Of a stretch of DNA of 11,995 bases, positions 1-6,491 are shown one piece after another. The notes below the pieces were generated by a model that ran no database searches, was not told the DNA's origin, and worked only from the letters and a program-made list of their open reading frames with translations. The stretch's first letter is position 1, and each line of letters begins with the position of its first letter. The translations under genes were made by a program, and so were the position numbers. Source of the DNA: Gemmatimonadota bacterium (GTDB lineage: Bacteria; Gemmatimonadota; Gemmatimonadetes; Gemmatimonadales; GWC2-71-9); NCBI GenBank assembly GCA_029862935.1, contig JAOTWK010000060.1, positions 1 to 11,995 of the forward strand, read 5' to 3'.

Positions 1-209
1 ATTTCCTTGGTGTCCATCCCGAGCTTCATCATCTTGAGCGCGACGCGGCGCCTGACGGGCTCCACCTGCTCGGCGTCATAGACGACGCCCATGCCACCTT
101 CACCGATCACTTGGAGAATGCGATACGACCCGATGCGCTCGGGATGTGCGAACGGTTCGTCTGATGGCGCGCCGGACGGCGGTTCCCCAAGGGGGTCGTG
201 CGCGTTCAT
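1..209 (-). CDS. Serine/threonine protein kinase, N-terminal part (truncated by window edge)
   Basis: The reverse strand from the ATG at 209-207 reads 69 codons without a stop to the window edge. After a short Pro/Gly-rich leader (residues 1-25) comes the start of a eukaryotic-type kinase fold: [11 protein letters not shown], then the glycine-rich ATP loop GEGGMGVVY (36-44), then VALK with the putative ATP-anchoring lysine K59, and [10 protein letters not shown]. This is the standard beginning of PknB-like bacterial kinases, which phosphorylate Ser/Thr on protein substrates. The KLGMDT signature is common in large kinases of Acidobacteria, Planctomycetes and Gemmatimonadota that carry C-terminal TPR or WD40 repeats. 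The sensor part is outside the window, so this cannot be checked. The start is supported by GGAG (complement of 216-219), 6 nt upstream. There is no N-terminal signal, as expected for a cytoplasmic kinase domain. The HRD and DFG motifs lie beyond the edge. Confidence 0.9.
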   Translation of the reverse strand, partial: MNAHDPLGEPPSGAPSDEPFAHPERIGSYRILQVIGEGGMGVVYDAEQVEPVRRRVALKMMKLGMDTKE

Positions 210-304
210 GGCTCGCTCCGACAGGTGAGCGGGAGCACTTCAAGTTGGGACGGAATGGAATGGTGCGCCAGGGTGCGGGCGAGGAGCTCCGAGGGGTGGT
301 GCGA

Positions 305-329
305 GGGTAGGAGGGTAGGGGGGTAAGGG
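305..329. repeat. Octamer array, GGGTAGGN x3
   Basis: GGGTAGG or GGGTAAGG starts at 305, 313 and 321, an exact 8-nt step. The reverse complement is CCTACCC-type, the same unit seen in the octamer arrays near 9405-9457 and 10024-10135. It lies 20 bp before the first GGCGATG/GACGAC array. Confidence 0.6.
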
Positions 330-348
330 CGGTGCTGCTGTCGCAGCA

Positions 349-398
349 GGCGATGGGAGGAAGACGACTTGGACGACGAAGACGACGAGGACGACTGA
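349..398. repeat. Nonamer array A1: GGCGATG plus GACGACNNN x4
   Basis: GGCGATG (349-355) is followed by GACGAC at 363, 372, 381 and 390, an exact 9-nt step. The three bases after each hexamer vary (TTG, GAA, GAG, TGA). The core hexamer is perfect in all four units while the linker drifts, which suggests constraint on, or recent expansion of, the hexamer. Confidence 0.75.
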
Positions 399-404
399 GA
401 GGGA

Positions 405-608
405 GGCGATGATGGCGATGGGAGGGCGATGACAGGGTGATGTTCTGCCGCACTGCCGCTGCTGTTCTGCCCCCGCTGCCCCTCCTGCCCCTTTGTTTTT
501 CCAGACGACTGTGACGACGCAGACGACAAAGACGACTGGGTGGTAGGGTTACCTCACCGGTCCGTCGTCCCTGCCGTCCACGTCGTCCGCGTCGCCTTGC
601 TCCTCGTC
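405..608. repeat. Composite nonamer element A2 with inverted arms
   Basis: GGCGATG units start at 405, 414 and 425, with GGTGATG at 436. After a C/T-rich insert come GACGAC units at 504, 513, 522 and 531 (all exact, 9-nt step). A spacer containing TGGTAGGGTTACCTCACCGG follows, then GTCGTC-type units at 564, 573 (GCCGTC), 582 and 591 (GTCGCC), again at 9 nt. The two arms are complementary hexamer by hexamer, so either strand could fold into a hairpin of 6-bp helices separated by 3-nt internal loops. It begins about 55 bp past the stop codon of the glycine-zipper gene on the minus strand. Confidence 0.75.
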
Positions 609-664
609 GACGCACTAGGTGGGGTCAGCGAGAATCGCGCATAAACGCGGACTCCCCGGGCGGA

Positions 665-1186
665 CTAGAACGCGATGCTCGCCCCGACCCCAAAGCCATC
701 GCGTCGCGGCACGACGCTCACGCGCAAGCGGTCGACGGCGACCCTCTCCCACTTGTCGGTTTTGATCAGGGCACCGATCAACAGGCCGCTGATTGCACCC
801 GCTCCTCCACCGATGCCGGCACCCCACGCCCCCTTCGCTTCGGCGCTGCAGGCAAAGACGCAAAAGCCTTCACTGTCGCCCAGAGAGTATCCGACGACGG
901 CACCCACAACGGCGCCTCCGACGAACCCAAAGAGGGCCCCCTTCCCAGCCACCGACCGTTGTCCGCGCCACACGTCGAGCCGGGTCACGTCGGACAGCGC
1001 ATACGATGCCGACGACACCACGAGTGTGTCTCTGTTCAATCGCTGGAACTGTGTTTCCTGTTTGCTCACGTCGAGGTTCGGGACCGTCACTCGCACGCGT
1101 TGGCCGGGCTGCAACGGCAGTTCTTGGCCGAGGGCATCGGCGAGTGGCGCGAGGAGGAACGCGGCGAGGAGTGCGACGGCACGCAT
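665..1186 (-). CDS. Exported glycine-zipper protein, function unknown
   Basis: The product is 173 residues. An N-terminal signal peptide (hydrophobic 3-17, likely cleavage in the ADALGQ region) precedes a small beta-rich part (QPGQRVRVTVPNL; DTLVVSSASYALSDVTRLDVWRGQR). Two Gly/Ala-rich hydrophobic segments follow at about 84-102 (FGFVGGAVVGAVVGYSLG) and 122-141 (GAGIGGGAGAISGLLIGAL). Between them is a short loop with two cysteines, C109 and C113. The tail is IKTDKWERV followed by a beta strand ending in GVGASIAF, reminiscent of an outer-membrane C-terminus. Glycine-zipper segments in exported proteins often insert into or associate with membranes; that is family knowledge, and the role here is unknown. 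An upstream in-frame start at 1225 is rejected because GGGAGGT sits just before the ATG at 1186. A decayed copy of its 3' end lies at 11039-11186. Nonamer arrays flank the gene on both sides. Confidence 0.8.
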   Translation of the reverse strand: MRAVALLAAFLLAPLADALGQELPLQPGQRVRVTVPNLDVSKQETQFQRLNRDTLVVSSASYALSDVTRLDVWRGQRSVAGKGALFGFVGGAVVGAVVGYSLGDSEGFCVFACSAEAKGAWGAGIGGGAGAISGLLIGALIKTDKWERVAVDRLRVSVVPRRDGFGVGASIAF

Positions 1187-1190
1187 GGCT

Positions 1191-1197
1191 ACCTCCC
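1191..1197 (-). promoter_or_regulatory. Shine-Dalgarno site fixing the glycine-zipper gene start
   Basis: The minus strand reads GGGAGGT, 4 nt before the ATG at 1186. It is the strongest ribosome binding site in the window, and it places the signal peptide at the true N-terminus. Confidence 0.75.
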
Positions 1198-1226
1198 AAG
1201 TAGGACGCACCGAACGTCTGACCACA

Positions 1227-1238
1227 CCGTCAAGACGG
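1227..1238. promoter_or_regulatory. Small dyad CCGTC-AA-GACGG upstream of the glycine-zipper gene
   Basis: This is a perfect 5-bp inverted repeat with a 2-nt centre, 41 bp upstream of the start codon. On the minus strand two TTGACG hexamers (-35-like) lie in or next to it, but I could not find a good -10 at the right spacing. It is a candidate operator only. Confidence 0.25.
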
Positions 1239-1294
1239 CGTCAAGCAGAACCTACGGGCCGTTTCCCGTGAGCACCAGCGAAAGGGCGTTGGGG

Positions 1295-1408
1295 GGCGAT
1301 GGAGGGGGATGGTGCTCAGACGACTTGTGACGACAGAGACGACGGAGACGACTGGGTAGGGCTACTCACCGCTCCGTCGTCCCTGTCGTCCCAGTCGTCA
1401 GTGTCGTC
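1295..1408. repeat. Composite nonamer element B with inverted arms
   Basis: GGCGATG (1295) and GGGGATG (1305) precede GCTCA and GACGAC units at 1319, 1329, 1338 and 1347 (steps of 10, 9 and 9). The spacer TGGGTAGGGCTACTCACCG nearly matches the spacer of element A2. GTCGTC then occurs at 1376, 1385, 1394 and 1403, all exact with a 9-nt step. The element fills most of the gap between two minus-strand genes and ends 8 bp before the stop codon of the serine hydrolase gene, so as RNA it would start immediately after that stop. This position would suit a terminator or 3'-end stabiliser. There is no U-tract. Confidence 0.8.
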
Positions 1409-1416
1409 TTGCCGTT

Positions 1417-3246
1417 CTACCGCCTTTCGCCCGTCCTTGCTTGCTCCCGAATCCGTGCGATCATCGTCTTCGCGTTCGTGTTCTCCGGGTTGAGCGCGAG
1501 CGACCGCTCGTAGGCGCGGATTGCCTCCTCGTCGTGGCCCAGCACCATGTGCGCCTCGCCCAGGCTGTCCCAGGTGTTGAACGCGTCGGGGAACACGCGG
1601 GTGTTGAGCGTGAACACCTCGCGAGCTTGTTGTGCCTTCTCGGACTGCAGCAACAGGTAGCCCACGGCGTTCACCTCCAGCTCCACCCGCCGCGCCTCGG
1701 TCTCGACCGCGAGTGACCGTACACGCTGCTCCGCCGCTCCGTCGCGCCCGCTTAGGAGATCGGCTACGGCGCGTCCCACCGCGATCGTGATCCCACCCAG
1801 CGGATCGCCCATCGCCAGCACGCGGTCGGCGCGATCGGCTTCACCATTCGCCGCGGCCGTGATCCCCGCGGTGACGATCGATTCCAGGTCCGCGATCCCG
1901 GCGAGCGCGCCGGCCTCGTCGCGGACCGGCACGTAGCGCTCGTAGCTGTCTTCGGAGTGGAGCGTGCCGTCGTCCTGGAGATAGAACCGGAAGGTGCCGG
2001 CCACCGGCACGAAGGCCACCAGGTGCCCGTCGCCGGCCGTGACGCTGACCCTCGTGCGCGCGGGCACGCCGAGCGGTGGGGCGGGGAAGGCCCACTCGCC
2101 CACGAACGGCTGGAGCCGCTCGGCCGCGACGTGCGTGATCATCGGGTCGGGGCGCCCCTCGAGCGCGACGAGTGTCGGATCCGGTGCCGGCGTGCCGGTT
2201 CGCGCTTGCAGGACCTGGTCGATCAGGTTCAGTAGCGCCTGCGCCGGGGTGCCCTCGCCCTGGTACGTGTTGGCGCGGTTCACGATCACCATGTCGAGCT
2301 TGGGCAGCACCGCGATCATCTGGTTGCCCACGCCGAGCGCCGCGTACATGCCGTGTTTGGTGAACCGGGGATCGCGTAGGATCCACCAGTAGAAGCCGTA
2401 GCCCATGATTTCGGTGTCGATCGAGTACAGGGCGGAGCTGCGCCGCACCCAGTGCTCGGAGAGGATACGCTGGTCGGCCCACATGCCGTCGCGGGCGAAC
2501 AGCAAGCCGAAGCGCGCCGCGTCGCGGGCCGACACGCGAAACGGGTAGGCCGGGTACTTCGACTTGTCGCGCTCATAGTGGTAGTAGCCGTCGGAGAGGC
2601 GCCAGTCTTCCATCGCGAGCGGCCCTGCGAAGTAACGGTCGAATGCCTCGAACACGTCCTCGCCGGTCTCCTGCATCAGGATCGTCGCGGCCGTGTTGAA
2701 GTCCCAGTTGTTGTAGGCGAAGTAGCGGCCCGGCCCCTCGCTGCCGCGCGGCCGAGAGTCGGTGCGCCCCGCGTAAGCCGCGGGGTGGAACACGCCGGAA
2801 CGCGCCTTGAGCAGGTCGAGGATACGCGCCTGTTGCTCAGAGTCATACAGCGTGTCCGGCTGGTCATCGATGCCGAGGTCGGCCAGGGACTTGTTCAGGT
2901 CGATCTGGCCGCGATCCCAGTAGATCCCGTACAAAGCGGAGAGGAAGCTCTTGCGCACCGAGTGGCACATGAACCGCCGCTCCACCTCGCCCCACGCGGC
3001 CACCACCGCGCCGTCGGCGATCACGAGGAACGCCGAGGACGGGAGCCCTTCCCACGTCTGCTGCGCCGCCTCGAGGGCCGCGGGGTCGAAGCCCGCCTGC
3101 CGGACATCCGCGTACTGCATCCAGTGATCGCCGGGCACGCGGTAGCCCGCATCTTGCGCGGGGCTTGCGCTCGGTATCGCGAGTAGGATGGCGGCCGTCA
3201 GGCCGAAGAGGATCGCTCGTCGCCTTCGCTCGATGGTGCGTTGCAT
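1417..3246 (-). CDS. Secreted beta-lactamase-fold serine hydrolase with C-terminal TPR
   Basis: The product is 609 residues. A signal peptide (RRRR, then hydrophobic 11-24, PSASPAQ) sends it to the periplasm. The first half matches the serine hydrolase family of class C beta-lactamases and penicillin-binding proteins: the nucleophile motif SxxK is S96-V-R-K99, the Y-x-N motif is Y178-N-N180, and a YAALGVGNQ segment (301-309) sits where the third KTG/HTG-type motif is expected. A beta-rich linker (FVGEWAFPAPP onward, about 375-460) and an alpha-helical region follow. A clear TPR ends the protein (about 556-588: WDSLGEAHMVLGHDEEAIRAYERSL, ALNPEN). Such proteins hydrolyse amides or esters of peptides or small molecules; the substrate is unknown. 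The open frame extends upstream to 3432 and would overlap the transporter's stop, but AAGGAG 6 nt before 3246 and the signal peptide fix the start. It may be co-transcribed with the upstream transporter gene. Confidence 0.88.
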   Translation of the reverse strand: MQRTIERRRRAILFGLTAAILLAIPSASPAQDAGYRVPGDHWMQYADVRQAGFDPAALEAAQQTWEGLPSSAFLVIADGAVVAAWGEVERRFMCHSVRKSFLSALYGIYWDRGQIDLNKSLADLGIDDQPDTLYDSEQQARILDLLKARSGVFHPAAYAGRTDSRPRGSEGPGRYFAYNNWDFNTAATILMQETGEDVFEAFDRYFAGPLAMEDWRLSDGYYHYERDKSKYPAYPFRVSARDAARFGLLFARDGMWADQRILSEHWVRRSSALYSIDTEIMGYGFYWWILRDPRFTKHGMYAALGVGNQMIAVLPKLDMVIVNRANTYQGEGTPAQALLNLIDQVLQARTGTPAPDPTLVALEGRPDPMITHVAAERLQPFVGEWAFPAPPLGVPARTRVSVTAGDGHLVAFVPVAGTFRFYLQDDGTLHSEDSYERYVPVRDEAGALAGIADLESIVTAGITAAANGEADRADRVLAMGDPLGGITIAVGRAVADLLSGRDGAAEQRVRSLAVETEARRVELEVNAVGYLLLQSEKAQQAREVFTLNTRVFPDAFNTWDSLGEAHMVLGHDEEAIRAYERSLALNPENTNAKTMIARIREQARTGERR

Positions 3247-3252
3247 CACTCG

Positions 3253-3258
3253 CTCCTT
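3253..3258 (-). promoter_or_regulatory. Shine-Dalgarno site fixing the serine hydrolase start
   Basis: The minus strand reads AAGGAG, with 6 nt to the ATG at 3246. It decides against the longer open frame, which begins at 3432 and has no signal peptide. Confidence 0.7.
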
Positions 3259-3369
3259 GAATCGCTCATAGAAGGGGGGCTCGATGGTGCAAGAACCTGG
3301 AGGGCCGCATGCGGTCCATACGGCCGGTACGGTCAGGGGATTCAGGAGGCGGTCCCGACGGATCATCGC

Positions 3370-3383
3370 GCACCCGCGGGTGC
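3370..3383. promoter_or_regulatory. Perfect 14-bp palindrome between transporter and hydrolase genes
   Basis: GCACCCGCGGGTGC is a perfect dyad in the 178-bp gap, about 42 bp after the transporter stop and 124 bp before the hydrolase start. A second short palindrome, CCCCGGGG, is at 3394-3401. It could be an operator or an RNA hairpin attenuating read-through. No T-run follows on either strand, so it is not a typical intrinsic terminator. Confidence 0.35.
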
Positions 3384-3424
3384 CGTGCGAACGCCCCGGG
3401 GTCCTGACCGAGACTCGTCGTTTC

Positions 3425-5563
3425 TCACCCACTACTCGACCGCGTACCGCCTGAGCGTCGGCCCGCCCCCAACGGCACCGCCACCAACGTCACCGTTGCC
3501 GCGGTGAGCGTCCCCAAGATGACCGCCATCCCGAACCGCTGTGTAGGGGGAAACGCCGACAGGCTGAAGATGCCGAAGCCCGCACACACGATGAGGCTCG
3601 CGCCCAAGATGGGCCGCCACAGCTGGGCCCGCGCTTCGAACCAGCGGCTTCGCGAGTTCGAATCGTCCATGCGCAGCTGTCGCGCGCGCACCGCGAGATG
3701 GATCATCGTGTCCACCCCCATTGCGAGCGACACGTTGACCGCAGGCGAGGCGATCATGTCGAGCGGCACGCGGAAGTGGCCGAGCAGCCCGAGGATCACG
3801 AGAGGGATCGCGGTGAGGCACGCCACCATCACCGCCGACCCGCGCGCCGAACGGGACACGATGAACGCCACGGCGATGAACAAGAGGAGCAGCCCGCCGA
3901 TCGCGTTGCGCAGGCTCCAGCCGATCAAGCGGCCCAGCTGCGCCTGAAGGTCGTACTGTCCACCCACCATGACGAGGTCGAGGTCGCTCTCTCCCACGTA
4001 ACGCTCCATGCGCTCGATGATCCGGGCCCGTGACGCCTCGCGACCGGCCTCCCGCATCCTGAGATAGAACAGTCCCTGGTCGTGTTCCGGGGTCACGAAG
4101 CTGAGCGCGATGCCGCCCAGTCGTGGACTCTCGAGGATCCGCAAGAGCTGGCGCCAGCCGAGGAGACCGGCGAGCGGTGCCCGCTTGGCGTCCGCCAGGA
4201 GCACGGCGGGCGAGAGCACGACGCCGACGGACGGGTCCGCCTCCAACGTGTCCTGGAGCGCCCACATCTTGTCGTAGGCGGCATCGGTGTCGAGCAACTC
4301 ATCTCCCGTCTCCCGCACCACCAGATTGAGCGAGCTGCTGCCACCGTCACGGTCGATCGCTTCGAGGCCGGCGCGGATGTCGCTCCCTTTGGCGAAGTAG
4401 GAGAGGAGACTGGGATCGGTGCTGAGCCGCTGCATCCCGAGGCCGGCGATCACGACGGCGGCGGTGAGGCCCGCGAGCCAGCGGGCCGCGTGTGTCCTCG
4501 GCAGGAACGCGCCGATCCACCGATCAGCCGCGCGCGCGGCACCGGCCGCCGCCGGCACGGTGCTCTCGCGCAGGAACGGGGGATAGACCCCATAGGCCAC
4601 CGCAAGCGCCGTGAGGGTCCCAATGGCGCCGGCCATGCCCAGCTCGCGGAGCGGCTCGGCGGTCGCGATGAGCAGGCTCAGGAACCCGCACAGGGTCGTG
4701 AACATGCACCAGAACGACGGCATGATCGTGAGGCGCATGGCATGGGCGACGGGATCCGCGCTAGCCTGGTCGCTAAGCGTCAGCGCTCCCTGCCAGTTCG
4801 ATGTCAGAAACACCACGTGCGACAGCGTGATCACGAACACGATGGTCGTGATGTTGGCGGTCAAGAGCCCGATCTTGAGCCCCACGAGCTGCGTGAGCGA
4901 TAGTGTCACGGCACAGGCCGTGAGGCACGCCGTGAGTGCCCCCACCACGATGCGGCCGCGGCGATACACGACGCCGATCACGAGGCCAAACGCGAGGAGC
5001 GCGGCGGAGCTGAACACGAGGAGGTCGCGAAACAGGCTGCGCCGAATCATCTCCACCACGTACGGCACCCCCGACATCCTGAGATCGAGGTTGGGCCCCA
5101 CGTGACGCTCGACCACCGCCTCGATCCGCGGCACGAGCACCGCGGGGTCGGTGCCGTCAGTACTGAGCACGATGTTTGTCGCCGACCCGTCCGGTGTTGA
5201 GAGCAGGCGCGACCACAAGGGGCTCGTGAACGCATCCTGATTCGCCGCGCTGTAGACACCGATGAGTCCGGGTACGTTTTCGAAGTCCGCGGTGAGATCT
5301 GCGATCGCGGTCTCGTACGACGCCGCCGCAAGGTCAGGGGCTTGGGCCCGCACGATGATCTGTGGCGGAGAAGGGAAGCGGCGGTCGATCTCGATCGAGG
5401 CCTGGAGCTGCGGGTCCTCCTCCGAGAAGAAAAAGTCGCTCTCCACACGGGGCGAGAGATCCACGTACTGCACGACGACCAGGATGGCGAGAGCAGCAAG
5501 GGCGACGTACAGCACCTCGGACCGAAACCGGTGCCTGGAGGTACTACGTGGTGGCACCATCAC
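3425..5563 (-). CDS. MMPL/RND-superfamily membrane transporter
   Basis: The product is 712 residues with the duplicated RND layout. TM1 (about 17-34) is followed by a periplasmic loop (35-175), a bundle of TM segments (about 180-200, 204-225, 232-256, 280-301, 305-331), TM7 (about 361-378), a second large loop (379-548), and a final TM bundle (about 552-570, 575-597, 603-626, 650-671, 676-698). The second half contains GVDTMIHLAVRAR (616-628), matching the conserved TM10 signature of MMPL/RND pumps with an acidic residue, D618. The equivalent TM4 segment (VFVITLSHVVFL) has no acid. These proteins are proton-driven exporters of lipids or other hydrophobic molecules across the inner membrane; the substrate here is unknown. 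Length is normal for MMPL proteins. The start is GTG 5563 (GAGGGA 6 nt upstream) or ATG 5560. The gene is divergent from the NTF2-like gene and upstream of the hydrolase on the same strand. Confidence 0.88.
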   Translation of the reverse strand: MMVPPRSTSRHRFRSEVLYVALAALAILVVVQYVDLSPRVESDFFFSEEDPQLQASIEIDRRFPSPPQIIVRAQAPDLAAASYETAIADLTADFENVPGLIGVYSAANQDAFTSPLWSRLLSTPDGSATNIVLSTDGTDPAVLVPRIEAVVERHVGPNLDLRMSGVPYVVEMIRRSLFRDLLVFSSAALLAFGLVIGVVYRRGRIVVGALTACLTACAVTLSLTQLVGLKIGLLTANITTIVFVITLSHVVFLTSNWQGALTLSDQASADPVAHAMRLTIMPSFWCMFTTLCGFLSLLIATAEPLRELGMAGAIGTLTALAVAYGVYPPFLRESTVPAAAGAARAADRWIGAFLPRTHAARWLAGLTAAVVIAGLGMQRLSTDPSLLSYFAKGSDIRAGLEAIDRDGGSSSLNLVVRETGDELLDTDAAYDKMWALQDTLEADPSVGVVLSPAVLLADAKRAPLAGLLGWRQLLRILESPRLGGIALSFVTPEHDQGLFYLRMREAGREASRARIIERMERYVGESDLDLVMVGGQYDLQAQLGRLIGWSLRNAIGGLLLLFIAVAFIVSRSARGSAVMVACLTAIPLVILGLLGHFRVPLDMIASPAVNVSLAMGVDTMIHLAVRARQLRMDDSNSRSRWFEARAQLWRPILGASLIVCAGFGIFSLSAFPPTQRFGMAVILGTLTAATVTLVAVPLGAGRRSGGTRSSSG

Positions 5564-5646
5564 GTGCCGTCCCTCGGACCGACGGTGCCTGGCGAGTACA
5601 AAGCGGTCACGTCAGCTTTGCGGGAGCGAAGAATGGAGCGAGAGCC
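5564..5646. promoter_or_regulatory. Divergent intergenic region (transporter / NTF2-like gene)
   Basis: These 83 bp separate two divergent start codons, so promoters for both must lie here or reach into the genes. TACAAA at about 5598 is a possible -10 for the plus-strand gene, but no good -35 lies 16-18 bp upstream. I place no promoter with confidence. The plus-strand gene has GGAG at 5635-5638. Confidence 0.35.
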
Positions 5647-6105
5647 ATGTCCGTGAAACGTTGGATAGTCATCCCGATCGTGCTTGTGTGCCTCGGTGTC
5701 GCGCCTCAGACCGGCACTGCGCAGGACGCCGACGTGCGCGCCGCCATGACGGAGACATTGGCCGCGTGGAGCGCGGGCGACTTCGAGCGGCTTGCGGAGT
5801 TCTACACCACGGACACGCGAGGCTTCCTGTTCGGGGGCGCGTTGCTGGCGAGGGGGTTCAATCCCGCCGCGCTCCAGGCCGCCTACGAGGCCGGCTTCCG
5901 CGCCAGCTTTACGCTCCGGGCACCGGACATCAAAGTGCTGGGCGACGTGGCCATCGCCGTGGCCTACCTTGACGGCACACTCACGCTCCCCGGCGGTGAG
6001 GCGGAGACCGGATCCTGGCGGTATTCCGAGACGAGGGTCCGGGATGGAGGGCGCTGGAAGATCGCGCAGTATCATTTCTCCAAGGTGACGGTGCCGTCGC
6101 GATAG
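5647..6105 (+). CDS. Secreted NTF2-like (SnoaL/DUF4440-type) protein
   Basis: The product is 152 residues. A signal peptide (MSVKRW, hydrophobic 7-18, ending at TGTAQ) is followed by one compact domain. Its pattern is typical of the NTF2-like fold: AMTETLAAWSAGDFERLAEFY (helix with the AGD turn), then DIKVLGDVAIAVAYLDGTLTL, then a tail of WRYSETRVRDGGRWKIAQYHFS. The last segment (R-x-R-DGG-W-KIxxxH-x-S) is the usual final strand pair of DUF4440/SnoaL-like proteins. Members include small-molecule isomerases, cyclases and many binding proteins without known activity, so the reaction cannot be assigned. GGAG 8 nt upstream of ATG 5647 and the signal peptide support this start over longer frames running through the transporter's 5' end. 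Its divergent neighbour is the MMPL transporter, which hints at, but does not prove, a joint envelope role. Confidence 0.82.
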   Translation: MSVKRWIVIPIVLVCLGVAPQTGTAQDADVRAAMTETLAAWSAGDFERLAEFYTTDTRGFLFGGALLARGFNPAALQAAYEAGFRASFTLRAPDIKVLGDVAIAVAYLDGTLTLPGGEAETGSWRYSETRVRDGGRWKIAQYHFSKVTVPSR

Positions 6106-6164
6106 ATGGCGGCCGAGGTGGGAGAGGAGGACGGTGGGACTTTTTAGCGCCGAAGGCCTCAGTT

Positions 6165-6177
6165 GTCAACCGTTGAC
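6165..6177. promoter_or_regulatory. 13-bp dyad GTCAAC-C-GTTGAC
   Basis: A perfect inverted repeat with a one-base centre lies 60 bp after the NTF2-like gene and 118 bp before the next possible start (6283). Its right arm contains TTGACT, a -35-like hexamer, but no matching -10 is visible 16-18 bp on. It fits an operator half-site pair for a dimeric regulator. The rest of 6106-6282 shows only a short T-run (6141-6145) without a convincing stem. Confidence 0.35.
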
Positions 6178-6282
6178 TGTTGGCGCCCACGCAGCGTCCC
6201 GAGCACCGTCGTCCGCCTGCCTAACATCCGTGACCGTTGTCGCCGTGGAGCTGCAACACCTTGTGCAACAGGTGGCGCCGAA

Positions 6283-6465
6283 ATGAGTATGCTGGCGTGG
6301 ATCATCCTCACCGGAGTCGCGATGAGCGGGATCGCGCTCGTCAGCCGGTTCGTGAGTTCGGGGATCGCTTGGCCGCGCGTTCCCCGGCTTTCGGTACCGC
6401 CTTGGGGTGGCGATGTGATCCCGATCGCAACCGGCATTGTTGAAGTGGCGGTACCTTCGACGTGA
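6283..6465 (+). CDS. Possible 60-residue membrane peptide, ZIP-like first helix
   Basis: ATG 6283 is preceded by AGGTGG (6270-6275, spacing 7). The product begins MSMLAWIILTGVAMSGIALV, a clear membrane helix, then loses hydrophobic pattern (FVSSGIAWPRVPRLSVPPWG) and ends VEVAVPST. The first 20 residues resemble the first transmembrane helix of bacterial ZIP metal transporters, as judged from memory of the family pattern. The rest does not continue as a ZIP protein in this frame. It may therefore be a genuine small membrane protein, or a pseudogene remnant of a ZIP gene. Its TGA (6463-6465) overlaps a GTG (6462-6464) that is in frame with the metallophosphoesterase, a GTGA arrangement typical of translational coupling. 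A CACCT/AGGTG dyad (6257-6274) covers its ribosome binding site. Confidence is low because there is no homology evidence for the full length. Confidence 0.35.
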   Translation: MSMLAWIILTGVAMSGIALVSRFVSSGIAWPRVPRLSVPPWGGDVIPIATGIVEVAVPST

Positions 6466-6491
6466 CTCCAAATCAGTTAAGGTTGCCCGCC

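Larger units (their letters stand above)
210..664. other. 455-bp gene-free stretch packed with short-period arrays
   Basis: No credible gene lies here. The open frames in it are serine-, arginine- or proline-rich artefacts of the GACGAC/GTCGTC arrays. It holds an octamer array (305-329), a small perfect hairpin CTGCTG-TCG-CAGCAG (335-349), a first nonamer array (349-398), GGCGATG units (405-442), a pyrimidine-rich C/T tract (about 470-500), and a second nonamer array with an inverted arm (504-608). It lies downstream of the glycine-zipper gene and upstream of the kinase, so the kinase promoter and leader must be in or beside it. I see no confident sigma-70 promoter. Confidence 0.6.

Noticed and set aside
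305..608. CRISPR array
   Set aside because: Repeats are 6-8 nt with 2-3 nt variable positions; there are no 25-40 nt repeats, unique spacers or cas genes.
100..615. Minus-strand open frame (171 codons) over the nonamer arrays and the kinase 5' end
   Set aside because: Arg/Ser/Pro-rich product generated by the arrays, overlapping the well-supported kinase start in another frame.
2452..3186. Plus-strand open frame (244 codons) opposite the serine hydrolase
   Set aside because: Antisense shadow of a gene with intact SxxK and YxN motifs; no recognisable protein features.
3247..3432. Extended N-terminus of the serine hydrolase (62 more residues)
   Set aside because: It would overlap the transporter stop codon and bury the signal peptide; AAGGAG precedes the ATG at 3246.
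4082..4903. Plus-strand open frame (273 codons) opposite the MMPL transporter, and the minus-strand frame 3432-4265
   Set aside because: Both are shadows of the transporter; translations are charged and low in hydrophobic pattern.
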